From an uncultured Lachnospiraceae bacterium (GTDB lineage: Bacteria > Bacillota > Clostridia > Lachnospirales > Lachnospiraceae): a stretch of DNA of 64,000 nucleotides. Below the pieces are notes generated by a model. It worked only from the letters and a program-made list of their open reading frames with translations, was not told where the DNA came from and ran no database searches. Each line of letters begins with the position of its first letter. Positions within the stretch are counted from its first letter, which is position 1. The stretch lies in NCBI GenBank assembly GCA_910578345.1, contig CAJTRA010000002.1, positions 276,681 through 340,680 on the forward strand. The letters are read 5' to 3'. The translations under genes were made by a program, and so were the position numbers. This document shows positions 53,681 to 63,389 of the stretch, in pieces.

Positions 53681-55735
53681 TCATTCCAGAGTAAACCCAT
53701 TCACAATATCCTCCAGACTATCTGCCATCCCTCTGTTTTCTTCGGCCTGATTCTGAATCTCAACTGCGATATCCTCTGTACTTTCGCTCTTCCTGACAAT
53801 CTCGTTGATGGCAGCGCTGTTCTGCTCTGATATATTCTTCACATTCATGATGTTGTCAAAAATCTGTGTTACCGATGTCTGAAGTTCCCTTACAGAAATA
53901 CCCAGCTTCTCGATATGCTGTTTGATCGATTCCACAGATGTACTGTAATCATTGGATTTCTCTGCAAAATCACCGAAGCTTTCTAACACTTCACCTTCCA
54001 TATACTGCAGAATTGCTGCCATACATTGATTCACTTCCCCAATACTGTCATTGGATGCTTCACACATTGTCTGTATACGCGCCGCAGTAGACTTAGAAGT
54101 TTCTGCCAGTCTGCTGATCTCTTCCGCTACCACAGTGAAACCTCTTCCCATCTCACCGGAACGGGCAGCTTCAATGGCCGCATTAATCGACAACAGATTT
54201 GTCTGGTTAGAGATATCCAGAATCTCTGATGCCATACCATTGATCTGTGACAGACTGTTTAAGTTTTCCAGCGCCGCACGCACAGAATGCTTTGTCGTCA
54301 CTAATTGCTCACTGGTATTCTTTAAAGAAGCATTTGCACTTTCCCTCATCTGCATTGCATCTTCCATGATCTCATCACTGAATCTGGAACTACTGCGTAA
54401 ACTGTCTGCCACATCGCTGATACACCGATGCATGCTGCTGATCTCACCATTAATACTTTCAATCGCATTGCTGACATGATCTAAACTGGAAGAAAGCTGC
54501 TGCGTCGTAGAGATATTATTCGTCACACATTCTACCAATTCCGTAGAGGTTCCGCGCAAGGAAATCGCTTTCTCATTCAGTTTCGTACAACAAACTCTAA
54601 GCGTCCCCAAAATATGATTCAACGACTTGATAACCTTGTCAGAAGCCGTAGCCATTTCGCCCAAATCATCATTTCTGCCTGCATATTTATGCATCTCTCC
54701 CTTATCACTGATATTACAGTCCGCAATCTGGAGCAGCGTACTGGTAATCGGCGACAACGGCTTCATAAATTTTGAAATCACAAGGTAAGTCAGGATCATC
54801 AGAAATGCCAGTCCAGCGACACAAAGCGTAAGAAGCTCAAATCTGGCTACATTGGCAGTGGCAAAGATCTCGTCGGTAGTGTCTGTCAGCAGAAACAGCC
54901 AATTTCTATCTACAAAATAATGATATGCAGCAATATTATCCTCACCATGATCCGTGTATTCCACGTATTGCGTAGAATCAGACTGTCCCCCCTGCTGTTG
55001 AACTTTATTTAAAATATTAACAATATATTCCTCTTCTGCCTTCTTACCAAGCTTTCCCTCATCATCATGGAAAATATATTCTCCCGTCTGCGTATTGACC
55101 AGATAGTAACGCGCATTACTCAATCCGGCTGTAGGCAGGGCATTCAGTTCTTCCCTCAGACCGGAAATGAAAATACCTGCTCCAACCAGACCAATCGGAT
55201 TTCCTCCTTCATCCAGACATGCGCGGTACATAGATACAATCTGTTCTCCACTTGCCGGTGAAAAGATAAAACCTGCATTGTACACACCGTCCGCTTCTAG
55301 CATTGCCTCCTGCAGCTGCTTCAGAGAATCCCCTTCTCTTGTCGTAATGCCTACCACCGCTTCATTCGTATGGGCAAGAACATGTGTGTTCCACTCGCTG
55401 GCATAGATCCCCTCCAGCCTTTCAATATCTCCACTGAATTTTTCTGTATATTTCTGGGCTGCAAATACCACTGATGGATCTGCAGGATAGAGCAGCAGAT
55501 CTGTAATCTCTCCTGCCCTGCTGTACGCCGTAAGATGACTCTCGGCCTGCCGCACATAACTTTCGATGATCTGAGAACGGTCGTCAACGATCGTTTTCAT
55601 GCTCTCGATCGTATTGGCACGAATATTTCCGGTAATCGTTTTGCTCGTAAAAAGATATAACACTGCAAATATAATGATCTGAAGTGCCATGATATAAGAT
55701 GTAATTTTGTAAGCTACTTTCTTTTTCTGTCTCAT
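53681..55735 (-). CDS. Methyl-accepting chemotaxis protein with dCache sensor
   Basis: A 684-residue receptor: first membrane helix (about 10-30), dCache-type extracytoplasmic domain (about 35-290, with GVYNAGFIFSPASGEQIVSMYRA in part), second helix (about 300-322), HAMP, and a signalling hairpin whose tip region is EISRLAETSKSTAARI, with NQTNLLSINAAIEAARSGE just before it. It should control CheA and so motility. It starts 29 bases after araB, so it may be read through from the sugar operon and sense a related ligand (inference). Confidence 0.95.
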   Translation of the reverse strand: MRQKKKVAYKITSYIMALQIIIFAVLYLFTSKTITGNIRANTIESMKTIVDDRSQIIESYVRQAESHLTAYSRAGEITDLLLYPADPSVVFAAQKYTEKFSGDIERLEGIYASEWNTHVLAHTNEAVVGITTREGDSLKQLQEAMLEADGVYNAGFIFSPASGEQIVSMYRACLDEGGNPIGLVGAGIFISGLREELNALPTAGLSNARYYLVNTQTGEYIFHDDEGKLGKKAEEEYIVNILNKVQQQGGQSDSTQYVEYTDHGEDNIAAYHYFVDRNWLFLLTDTTDEIFATANVARFELLTLCVAGLAFLMILTYLVISKFMKPLSPITSTLLQIADCNISDKGEMHKYAGRNDDLGEMATASDKVIKSLNHILGTLRVCCTKLNEKAISLRGTSTELVECVTNNISTTQQLSSSLDHVSNAIESINGEISSMHRCISDVADSLRSSSRFSDEIMEDAMQMRESANASLKNTSEQLVTTKHSVRAALENLNSLSQINGMASEILDISNQTNLLSINAAIEAARSGEMGRGFTVVAEEISRLAETSKSTAARIQTMCEASNDSIGEVNQCMAAILQYMEGEVLESFGDFAEKSNDYSTSVESIKQHIEKLGISVRELQTSVTQIFDNIMNVKNISEQNSAAINEIVRKSESTEDIAVEIQNQAEENRGMADSLEDIVNGFTLE

Positions 55736-55764
55736 CTTCCTGATCTACCCTTTTTTCCATCTTA

Positions 55765-57423
55765 TTACCGCATCCGGTGCATTACTTCATTGCCGCCTGT
55801 TCCAAAATAATCATGCAGCATCTTATATTCTTGATAAAGTCTATGATAGACCTCTACATTTTGAGGAATTGGTTCATATTTTGTCTCACCTTTCTTTCCC
55901 ATTGCCCGTGCCGCTTCCTTGATGGATCCATAACCGCCCGTCTGTATCCCTGCTGCCACCGCCGCATAAACAGAAGCGCCAAAAGCCGACCCCTGATCCG
56001 TGGAAGCAGTATAGATCGTCTGGCCCAGTACATCTGCATAAATTTGCATCATAAAAGGATTTTTTCCTACAATACCGCCACAGGCATAAAGTTCCCTGGC
56101 TATGACGCCTCCCTTTTCAAATTCCTCAAAAATAGCGCGCATTCCAAAAGCAGCAGCCTCTAAAAGCGCCCGGTAGATTTCCTCCGGCTTCGTCCGCAGC
56201 GTAAGTCCCAATAACATACCGGATAACTTTGCATCTGCAAGACAGGAACGGTTCCCATTCCACCAGTCCAATGCAATCAAACCGCTTTCTCCTGGTTTCA
56301 ACGCCGCAGCTTTCTCACTTAACAGCATATGTACCGAAATACCAAGGTCTGATGCCTCCTTTTCATAGCTGCCCGGCACACAGTTTTGGACAAACCATTC
56401 AAAAAGATCCCCCACAGCGCTCTGTCCTGCCTCATAGGCATAGAGCCCCGGAAGCACAGCGTTCCTGACACAACCGGAAATCCCTTTGATATAAGACAGC
56501 TTTTCTGAACAAAGCAACATACAGCAAGAAGTCCCAAGAATCATCAATGCTTTGTCCGGTCCATCGATTCCCACGGATGGCACCGCCACATGAGCATCAA
56601 TCAGAGAAGCCGCCACCGCAGTTCCCTTTTTCAACCCCAACCGGTCAGCCGCCTCTTGCGTCAGTCTGCCTGCACATTCTCCAACCTGCAGTTGTCTTCC
56701 TTTTAACTTCTCTTTCAAAGAAGAAAGCTGTGGATGAAGCGCCCGCAGAAAATCTTCAGAAGGATAGCCGTCCTCCTCATTCCACAGAAGTTTATAGCCT
56801 GCATGACACATACAGCGGGTTATTTCCCCTGTCAACAGGTAGACAAGATAATCGCTTACCTCCATGAAATTGTCAGCCGCCTCATACACGTCCGGCGCTT
56901 TCTCTACTATCTCCATGAGTTTTGGAAGCATCCACTCTGCATTTACCTTCCCACCGCAGCGCATCATGAAGGGTTCCTTTCGCTCATTGGCAAGTGCAGT
57001 GATCTGATCTGCCTGTGTCTGTGCACCATGATGTTTCCACAATTTCAAATAAGCATGCGGATTCCTGCAAAACTGCTGTGCCTTACAAAGCGGCTCTTTA
57101 TTTTCCAGAAGCGGCAGGAAAGTCGAAGAAGTGGCATCAATTCCAATACCAATCACGTCCTCTGCCTGACAGCCAGCGTTCTCCACAACCTCGCGGATCG
57201 TATGAAACATGGCATCTATATAATCATCAATCTCCTGCAGTGCATAATCTGCAGGTAAAAAACCTGTTCCATCCGATGTCAATCCCGATACCGTATCAAG
57301 AATTCCATACGGATAGGGATAAACACTTTCTTCTATGACTCTGCCATCACTGACAGAAACCAAAACCGCCCTTGCCGAGAGTGTACCATAATCCAATCCC
57401 ACAACATATTTCTCTTCCTGCAT
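55765..57423 (-). CDS. araB: Ribulokinase-like FGGY carbohydrate kinase
   Basis: A 552-residue FGGY kinase. N-terminal loop VVGLDYGTLSARAVLV, central GIGIDATSSTFLP, GTSCCMLLCSEK and C-terminal ACGGIVGKNPFMMQIYADVLG (split: CGGIVGKNPF) followed by DQGSAFGASVYAAVAAG. The LDYGT-S-R loop and length are those of AraB, which makes L-ribulose 5-phosphate. It follows the AraM gene by 49 bases; no araA or araD is present in the window, so isomerase and epimerase must lie elsewhere or the substrate differs. Confidence 0.9.
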   Translation of the reverse strand: MQEEKYVVGLDYGTLSARAVLVSVSDGRVIEESVYPYPYGILDTVSGLTSDGTGFLPADYALQEIDDYIDAMFHTIREVVENAGCQAEDVIGIGIDATSSTFLPLLENKEPLCKAQQFCRNPHAYLKLWKHHGAQTQADQITALANERKEPFMMRCGGKVNAEWMLPKLMEIVEKAPDVYEAADNFMEVSDYLVYLLTGEITRCMCHAGYKLLWNEEDGYPSEDFLRALHPQLSSLKEKLKGRQLQVGECAGRLTQEAADRLGLKKGTAVAASLIDAHVAVPSVGIDGPDKALMILGTSCCMLLCSEKLSYIKGISGCVRNAVLPGLYAYEAGQSAVGDLFEWFVQNCVPGSYEKEASDLGISVHMLLSEKAAALKPGESGLIALDWWNGNRSCLADAKLSGMLLGLTLRTKPEEIYRALLEAAAFGMRAIFEEFEKGGVIARELYACGGIVGKNPFMMQIYADVLGQTIYTASTDQGSAFGASVYAAVAAGIQTGGYGSIKEAARAMGKKGETKYEPIPQNVEVYHRLYQEYKMLHDYFGTGGNEVMHRMR

Positions 57424-57472
57424 CTTTCAGCTATCCCCCACAAAAACCTCCATCTATATGCCCCATAACATT

Positions 57473-58837
57473 TTATGCTTTGCAATATTTCCCTACGAGC
57501 AGATCCGCCTCTTCTTCCAGCTTTCCGATATCCCACATAAACTGTAATATGGTATAACGGTCACGAAGTTCCTTTCCATATCGGATACTGTCATAAACAT
57601 ATTCTCTTGCAATTCCCACATCTGCAGGAATTTTCGCCGCACCCATTTCCTCCAGAACATGATAAATTTCAGATGCTTTGGGCGCCGTCTTTGCAAGAGA
57701 CTGAATCTCTTCCCACTTTTCCTCGATCACTGTAAGACGCTTCAGCAAACCCTCCGGGTCATTCTTCTTAGACTTTTTCTCCAGTGCAATAATGCCATCT
57801 GCGCCATCCCGGTAACACCGGCGCATTTCCTTCTCCCACTCTTCCACAGAAAGACGATCTGAAATCTCTTCACGAATTTTGTCAAAATCAGGTTTTTCCA
57901 TTTCTGCCAGCGCATTATAAAGTTCCAGCATCAATACCGTGCCAATTCCGACTTTTGTCCCATGTAACACTGCTGGAATCCCATCAAAAAGAAACTGCAT
58001 TTCCCAATAATGAGATTGATGATGCTCCGCACCGGATGCCGGGCGGGAATTTTCTGAAAAATCCATTGCAATACCAGAAAGCACCAGAGCCTCCGTAAGC
58101 ACCGAAACAGCTTCTCCATTGTGAGATGCAAGACCCTTCGTACTTTCCATCGTCTGATCCACAGCCTTGCGCATAATTCCTGCAATGGTATCACAATAAT
58201 ATTCATCATTTACAAGATGGGAAAGCTTCCAGTCAAGCAGACAATTATATTTCCCAAGGATATCTGCCGCACCCGCCGCAAGCATCTTCACCGGTGCATC
58301 TGCCATAATCCCCGGATCACAGATAAGAGCTAACGGTTCCTGCGCCGGAAAAGTAATCTTCATATTATGAAAAATAAGCGGCGCCACACCGCTCACCAAT
58401 CCGTCCATAGAAGGCGCTGTCGCAATGAGCATAAAGGGCCTGCCTGTTATATAACTGAAATAACGTCCTAAATCATTGATTGTTCCGGTTCCCACAGAAA
58501 TAATAATGTCTGCCTCTTTGTCATTCGCCATCGCAATACTGCCAAGAGCATGTTCATCTGCCGCCAGATCGCTATTTTCAGGACTCTTTAACACATGAGA
58601 AGTATAATCGATTCCCTCTTCCCGAAGTACTTCTTCCGCCTGCCTGCCTGCAATCTCATACGTATGCGTATCAGAAATCAGATAAGGCTTTCGGTATCCT
58701 AACTGCTCCAAAAGCGCCGGAACCTTTCCGATTGCGCCTGGCTCAAAGATATAATGCGCGAACAATGATTTGTGTGTCCGCCCACATTGACAGGAAAAGC
58801 TGCAGTTTAGGTATGGGGTTATTGATTGGTTTTGCAT
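57473..58837 (-). CDS. araM: sn-glycerol-1-phosphate dehydrogenase (AraM/EgsA-like)
   Basis: A 454-residue member of the Fe-ADH/glycerol-1-phosphate dehydrogenase superfamily: GTGTINDLGRYFSY (nucleotide binding), TAPSMDGLVSGVAPLIF, and metal ligands around GAEHHQSHYWE and HGTKVGIGTVL. AraM of Bacillus reduces dihydroxyacetone phosphate to glycerol 1-phosphate and belongs to its arabinose operon. The same pairing with an AraB-type kinase is seen here. The ATG follows AGAAAGGAAGG. Confidence 0.93.
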   Translation of the reverse strand: MQNQSITPYLNCSFSCQCGRTHKSLFAHYIFEPGAIGKVPALLEQLGYRKPYLISDTHTYEIAGRQAEEVLREEGIDYTSHVLKSPENSDLAADEHALGSIAMANDKEADIIISVGTGTINDLGRYFSYITGRPFMLIATAPSMDGLVSGVAPLIFHNMKITFPAQEPLALICDPGIMADAPVKMLAAGAADILGKYNCLLDWKLSHLVNDEYYCDTIAGIMRKAVDQTMESTKGLASHNGEAVSVLTEALVLSGIAMDFSENSRPASGAEHHQSHYWEMQFLFDGIPAVLHGTKVGIGTVLMLELYNALAEMEKPDFDKIREEISDRLSVEEWEKEMRRCYRDGADGIIALEKKSKKNDPEGLLKRLTVIEEKWEEIQSLAKTAPKASEIYHVLEEMGAAKIPADVGIAREYVYDSIRYGKELRDRYTILQFMWDIGKLEEEADLLVGKYCKA

Positions 58838-58860
58838 AGAAATCTTAACCTTCCTTTCTC

Positions 58861-59541
58861 CTACTGGTCTTCTTCTTGCTTTTGCCCGGTATTTATTTTT
58901 TCACAATGAATACTACTGTAAAAATGAATTTCCATATATCTTTCTGCAATTTCAGGCAAATGCGCTTCTATGGCATTTAAAATATCATTATGTTCCTTAT
59001 AGGAATCTAAAACTCTCCATTCGCCGAAAGGCGGATATACATTAAAGTACATCTGACTATTCATCATTTTTTCTAGAACATTCACTACGTATTCGTTGTT
59101 TCCCATCCTTGCAATACACATATGAATCTTCCAATCTAACTCTGTTGTCAGTGAAAGATTATTGCTATAACAAATACGAATCTGTTCATTGAGCTGTCTG
59201 GCCTCCTGAATCTGTTCCAAGGTAGCATCCTCTGCCGCTTTCCTTGCAGACAAGGCTTCAACATAGGCGCGCAGCTCCAGACTGTCATATAGATTTTTCT
59301 TGTCAAAAAACGCAACCTGTACCCCGCGCTGTGGAGTGTAAACAAGAAGTCCATCATTCTGTAAAATACGAAAAGCTTCTCTAACTGGTGTACGACTTGC
59401 AGAAAATTCTTTGCATATCGCTGTTTCTTTCAGTTTCATGCCAGGAAAATATTTACCCGTTGCAATCCCATGCCGAATTCCTTTTACGATCATGCTAATA
59501 CCAGTTTCACTTTTCTGGTTTTCAGATGTATCATATTGCAT
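58861..59541 (-). CDS. GntR family regulator (FadR/FCD subfamily)
   Basis: A 226-residue regulator: N-terminal winged HTH (about 15-80, with SASRTPVREAFRILQNDGLL) and C-terminal all-helical FCD ligand domain (about 85-210, with RAYVEALSARKAAE and HNDILNAIEAH). FCD regulators bind organic acids or sugar acids. It heads GntR - araM - araB and lies downstream of an enolase-family gene, so it may control both. A TATAGCTATA palindrome near 59614 in its upstream region is a candidate operator. Confidence 0.92.
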   Translation of the reverse strand: MQYDTSENQKSETGISMIVKGIRHGIATGKYFPGMKLKETAICKEFSASRTPVREAFRILQNDGLLVYTPQRGVQVAFFDKKNLYDSLELRAYVEALSARKAAEDATLEQIQEARQLNEQIRICYSNNLSLTTELDWKIHMCIARMGNNEYVVNVLEKMMNSQMYFNVYPPFGEWRVLDSYKEHNDILNAIEAHLPEIAERYMEIHFYSSIHCEKINTGQKQEEDQ

Positions 59542-59744
59542 TCAATATTCCCTTTCTTCGAGCAAAATTTTCACCCTTTTCTATAGTATTTCCTGCTGAA
59601 TGATAGGAATTGTCTATAGCTATACTTTACCCTAACTTTTCTTTTTCATCAAGTCGCTTTTTGAGCAAAACCGATCCATCAACATAAGTAGAGAGCATGA
59701 TTTACGAAAACATGCTCCCCGCTATAAATTCCTTTATAAAGGAC

Positions 59745-60854
59745 CTATTTAAAACAATCTTTATTTATTTCTATTCCAAGACCAGGCCTTTGCGGCACCA
59801 AAACACAACCATCTTCCTCAAGTTCTAACGGTTCACGAATATAGAACTGCTGACTTTCCAGAGTAAAAAATGGAGGATCAAATGGCAATTCTACCCATGG
59901 GCAATTTGAAAACCCGGAAACAACTTGCAGGCAGGCTGCAAAACTCAATGCAAATGCATTTAGATAACAAATGTGCGGCATAATCTGTTTATCCATAAAT
60001 TCACTGACAATGCCAAGTTTATGAATGCCTGTGATACCGATATCTCCTAAGATCATATCTGGTTGAATAATATCATAGGAATCCATCAACATGCGAAACT
60101 CATATATATTCCCGCTGTGCTCTCCTCCTGCAACTAAAATATTCAGATTTTCTGTTATCTTCTTTAAGCTGTCTGATCGAAAGCGGCCTAAGGGCTCTTC
60201 TATAATTGTCACTCCTAAATTCTCTAATTGTTCCGCCATATATTCTGCAGTCTCTTTACTCCACCAATTATATCCAATCGAGCGGTTATTTTGATTGCAA
60301 TCTACAAACAATTTTATTTCCGGGCAGGCCTCCCGGACTGCTTTGATCACCTCTAAATCTTCCTTATAATTCTGTCTATGTAATCGAAGCTTGACTGCGC
60401 GAAATCCCATTTTCCAAATTTCAAGCACCTGTTCAACATGCTCCTTCGTATTCAGCAAACGCGAAGTAGCGGCATACACAGGCATACGATCTCTTCTTGC
60501 ACCAAGCATCTTACAAATAGGAAGACCTGCCGCCTTTCCTGCAATATCCCATAATGCCATATCATATCCGCCATAGGAAGCTTTTCCCAGCGCGCTTTCA
60601 CGTCCATTCATACAATCATACCAGAACTGTTCAATTCTAAGTGGATCAAAACCGATCAAATAATCTTTAATGAATTCATCCGGTTTTCCCATACAAGGAC
60701 CATATCCCACGATTCCCTCATCTGTGACAAGTTCAATCAAAAATACCTTAAAAGAACTAAAAGGTTTTCCATCCGGCTCAAACCACGCAGGCAGATAGGA
60801 TTTTGGAAAGCTTATTTCTTTACTTTGTAAAATATTAATATCTGTTATTTTCAT
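59745..60854 (-). CDS. Enolase-superfamily protein (mandelate racemase/muconate lactonizing type)
   Basis: A 369-residue enzyme with the capping domain (1-120) and modified TIM barrel. Metal ligands are Asp in LFVDCNQNN, Glu in IIEEPLG and Glu in AGGEHSG; a His base sits in MPHICYLN. The first catalytic motif reads KLR, not the usual K-x-K. The group dehydrates or racemises sugar acids. It directly follows two ABC permease genes (11-base gap), so it likely acts on the imported sugar or its acid. Confidence 0.9.
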   Translation of the reverse strand: MKITDINILQSKEISFPKSYLPAWFEPDGKPFSSFKVFLIELVTDEGIVGYGPCMGKPDEFIKDYLIGFDPLRIEQFWYDCMNGRESALGKASYGGYDMALWDIAGKAAGLPICKMLGARRDRMPVYAATSRLLNTKEHVEQVLEIWKMGFRAVKLRLHRQNYKEDLEVIKAVREACPEIKLFVDCNQNNRSIGYNWWSKETAEYMAEQLENLGVTIIEEPLGRFRSDSLKKITENLNILVAGGEHSGNIYEFRMLMDSYDIIQPDMILGDIGITGIHKLGIVSEFMDKQIMPHICYLNAFALSFAACLQVVSGFSNCPWVELPFDPPFFTLESQQFYIREPLELEEDGCVLVPQRPGLGIEINKDCFK

Positions 60855-60865
60855 ATAATGCTCCT

Positions 60866-61696
60866 TTACTGTTTAATACCGCTGACGGCAATACTCTCCA
60901 CGATATATTTTTGGAAAAATAAAAAAATGAACATTAATGGAAGCGCACTCAGTAATGCTACTGCCATACGGGGACCGTAATATACACTCTGCTGTGCGGA
61001 ATTAAACATAGAAACTCCGACAGAAATCAGATACTTTTCCCGGCTGCTTATAATGATCAAGGGCCAAAGGTAAGAATTCCAATTATTTAATACCTGTAAT
61101 ATACATAAGGTTGCGATCAAAGGACCACACAGTGGAAATACCACTTTAAAAAAGATCTTCCACTCTCCGGCTCCGTCAATAACCGCTGCTTCTCTTAAAG
61201 AATCAGGAATATCTGAAATAAACTGCCTCGCAAAATAAATTCCATAAATATAGGCAAAGGCTCCCAGAATCAACGGCCAATAGGTATTGACCATCCCCCA
61301 TGAACGATACTGGAGAAATAGCGGTATCATTTTAGACTCGAAGGGGATCATCATAACCACCAGCATAAACAGAAACCAAAATTTCTTAAACCAAAATTTG
61401 CCCTTCGCAAAGGCATACCCGCACATCATAGAACAAAACACCGATACTCCGGTATTACAGGCTGTGACCAAAATGGTATTCAAATAATATCTTCCAAGAG
61501 GGATTAATTCCAACGCATATTCGAAATTAAACAAAGACACCTCCTTAGGACACATGGTAGGCGGATCCGGCAGCACATCCAGCACAGTACGATCAAATGC
61601 CAGCACGATTGCCCATAAAATCGGAAACATGATAAAAAGAAGTAATGCCAGTAAAAAGAAACTGATCAACACTCTGGTAATCTTTCTTTTCTTCAA
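60866..61696 (-). CDS. Carbohydrate ABC transporter permease (MalG/AraQ type)
   Basis: A 276-residue inner-membrane permease with six helices. The cytoplasmic EAA loop, contacting the ATPase, reads REAAVIDGAGEWKIFFKVVF, with EAA and the conserved Gly present. Short C-terminus typical of MalG-like CUT1 subunits. It starts 12 bases after the partner permease. No ATPase gene is present here; CUT1 systems of Firmicutes often share one encoded elsewhere (MsmX/UgpC type). Confidence 0.96.
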   Translation of the reverse strand: MKKRKITRVLISFFLLALLLFIMFPILWAIVLAFDRTVLDVLPDPPTMCPKEVSLFNFEYALELIPLGRYYLNTILVTACNTGVSVFCSMMCGYAFAKGKFWFKKFWFLFMLVVMMIPFESKMIPLFLQYRSWGMVNTYWPLILGAFAYIYGIYFARQFISDIPDSLREAAVIDGAGEWKIFFKVVFPLCGPLIATLCILQVLNNWNSYLWPLIIISSREKYLISVGVSMFNSAQQSVYYGPRMAVALLSALPLMFIFLFFQKYIVESIAVSGIKQ

Positions 61697-61708
61697 CTCC
61701 TGTCCCTC

Positions 61709-62623
61709 CTAATCATTCTTAAAAAATCCTGTCATTTTTAAATTCACTAACGTCACTCCAAATACAATAACAAACAAGATCATTGCGCCGGCGGAAGACA
61801 TACCGTAATTTGGCGTTTCAAAACTGTATTGGTAAATATACATCAGGATTGTCTGCAGTGATCCGCCTGGCCGACCCGACGCACTGTTGCCAGAAAGCAC
61901 ATACAAATCTGTAAAACGAGAAAAACTTGCAATTAAATTAGTCGTTAACAAAAAGACAAAAGTCTTTGTCATTTGTGGCAACGTGATGTAAATCCATTTT
62001 TGTAGTCCACTACACCCATCTACTTCTGACGCTTCATAAATCTCTGAAGGGATCGATTGTAAGCCTGCAAGAGAGATCAACATCGTATAACCTGATCCTC
62101 TCCAAATAGAAATGATCGTTGCCCCAAATTTAGAATACATCGAATTACTCAACCATCCAATTTCTACCGGCTGTTGAGTCATAAAGGATAAGAAACTATT
62201 CAAGATTCCCCCCTGTTCTTTCAAAACAACTTGAAACAGCAGGATCACACTTACTCCGGTAATCACATTTGGCATATAAAATCCAATTCGGAAAAAACTT
62301 TGCAGTTTTCCTTTGCCCAAACTATTAATTAAGGAAGCCAGAATAACACCAATCGGAATAACACTGAGATCCAAAAGGGCTAAAATAATTGTATTGAATA
62401 CCGCTTTTCCAAAGCTGGAACTGGAAAGAAGGGTTTTATAATTTCTCAATCCAACAAATTTTTCTCCGACGCCTACAATAGACACATCATAAAAGCTATA
62501 CTTAATGCTGGTAAAAGTCGGAATATAAGTTAACAGGATCAAGCATAAGATTGTAGGAATCAAAAAAGAATACCAAACCAACTGTTTTTTTAATATAGGC
62601 CGTAAACGTTTGAATCGATCCAA
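61709..62623 (-). CDS. Sugar ABC transporter permease (MalF/AraP type)
   Basis: A 304-residue permease with six helices and the EAA-type loop YEASEVDGCSGLQKWIYITL. The start (MDRFKRLRPILKKQ) has a GAAGGGAG site. It follows the binding-protein gene after a strong intercistronic hairpin and precedes the second permease. Confidence 0.96.
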   Translation of the reverse strand: MDRFKRLRPILKKQLVWYSFLIPTILCLILLTYIPTFTSIKYSFYDVSIVGVGEKFVGLRNYKTLLSSSSFGKAVFNTIILALLDLSVIPIGVILASLINSLGKGKLQSFFRIGFYMPNVITGVSVILLFQVVLKEQGGILNSFLSFMTQQPVEIGWLSNSMYSKFGATIISIWRGSGYTMLISLAGLQSIPSEIYEASEVDGCSGLQKWIYITLPQMTKTFVFLLTTNLIASFSRFTDLYVLSGNSASGRPGGSLQTILMYIYQYSFETPNYGMSSAGAMILFVIVFGVTLVNLKMTGFFKND

Positions 62624-62649
62624 AATTATTCACTTCTCCCTTCAAATAT

Positions 62650-62679
62650 GCGGCCGTCTGTATTTCAACGGACGGCCGC
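62650..62679 (-). terminator. Intercistronic hairpin between binding protein and permease genes
   Basis: GCGGCCGTC and GACGGCCGC form a perfect 9-bp G/C-rich stem with a 12-base loop and no T-run. Such stems commonly attenuate or stabilise mRNA so that the binding protein outnumbers the permeases. Confidence 0.65.
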
Positions 62680-62685
62680 CCCATG

Positions 62686-63389
62686 TTATTTCAGACTATC
62701 CCTATATTCCTCTAATCCCTTCTGAATACTCTTCGCACATTCTTCTGCATTAGTATTGCCTGCAAATAACTCCCCAAATGCATTCGCCAGCACACTGTTA
62801 GACGGACCAAAACTGGTATTCCAATACTGACAGGAAGTGTAACAAAAATCTGCGGGATATTTATCATAAATTTTCTTGATCGAATCCATATAAGGCCGGT
62901 CCATAGCAAGGTAACTCTCAAATCCTTCCCAGTTATTCGGAACTGCATTGATCTCAATATACCATTGCTGAACCTCCGGATCTGTTACCATAAATTTAAT
63001 GAACTCCCATGCTAAGTCCTTTTTTTGACTCGTATTTGCAATCGCCAGATTCCAATCACCAGAGTGAGATGTATAACTTGAACCATCTTCCGTCAAAGGT
63101 AATGGGAGATAAACAAAACGGTCTCCAACCCCATTTACAACCGATTTGTCATAAGCCCTCATAAGATCTTCTCCCATATAGATCGCAACATTATTCTCTT
63201 CTGTCGCCATCTTTTCATTTCCGAGGCCCTCTAGATAACCTGGCGGTGTTAATTGCACAAACTGATTCAGAAAATCGATCGCTTCTATCGATTCGGGTGT
63301 ATCAAAATGTAATTCTGTATCAGCCTTATTATCATGATAAACAAATCCTTCTATATTTCTCGCCCAATTAACGGCAATTAAATTTTTAT
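62686..63389 (-). pseudogene. ABC solute-binding protein, C-terminal part, interrupted by an IS element
   Basis: The frame encodes about 235 residues of a CUT1 sugar-binding protein: AVNWARNIEGFVYHDN, then HFDTPESIEAIDFL, DWNLAIANTSQKKDLAWEF (a hallmark closing region) and LEEYRDSLK at the end. It is open from about 63393 and has no start codon or signal peptide; the frame is stopped by a TAA at 63396-63394 within the IS end. The N-terminal half should lie beyond the element, outside this window. If so, the importer lacks an intact binding protein in this strain. Confidence 0.85.

Noticed and set aside
59730..59743. Palindrome TCCTTTATAAAGGA just after the enolase-family gene
   Set aside because: No T-run and no promoter overlap; too little to call a terminator or an operator.
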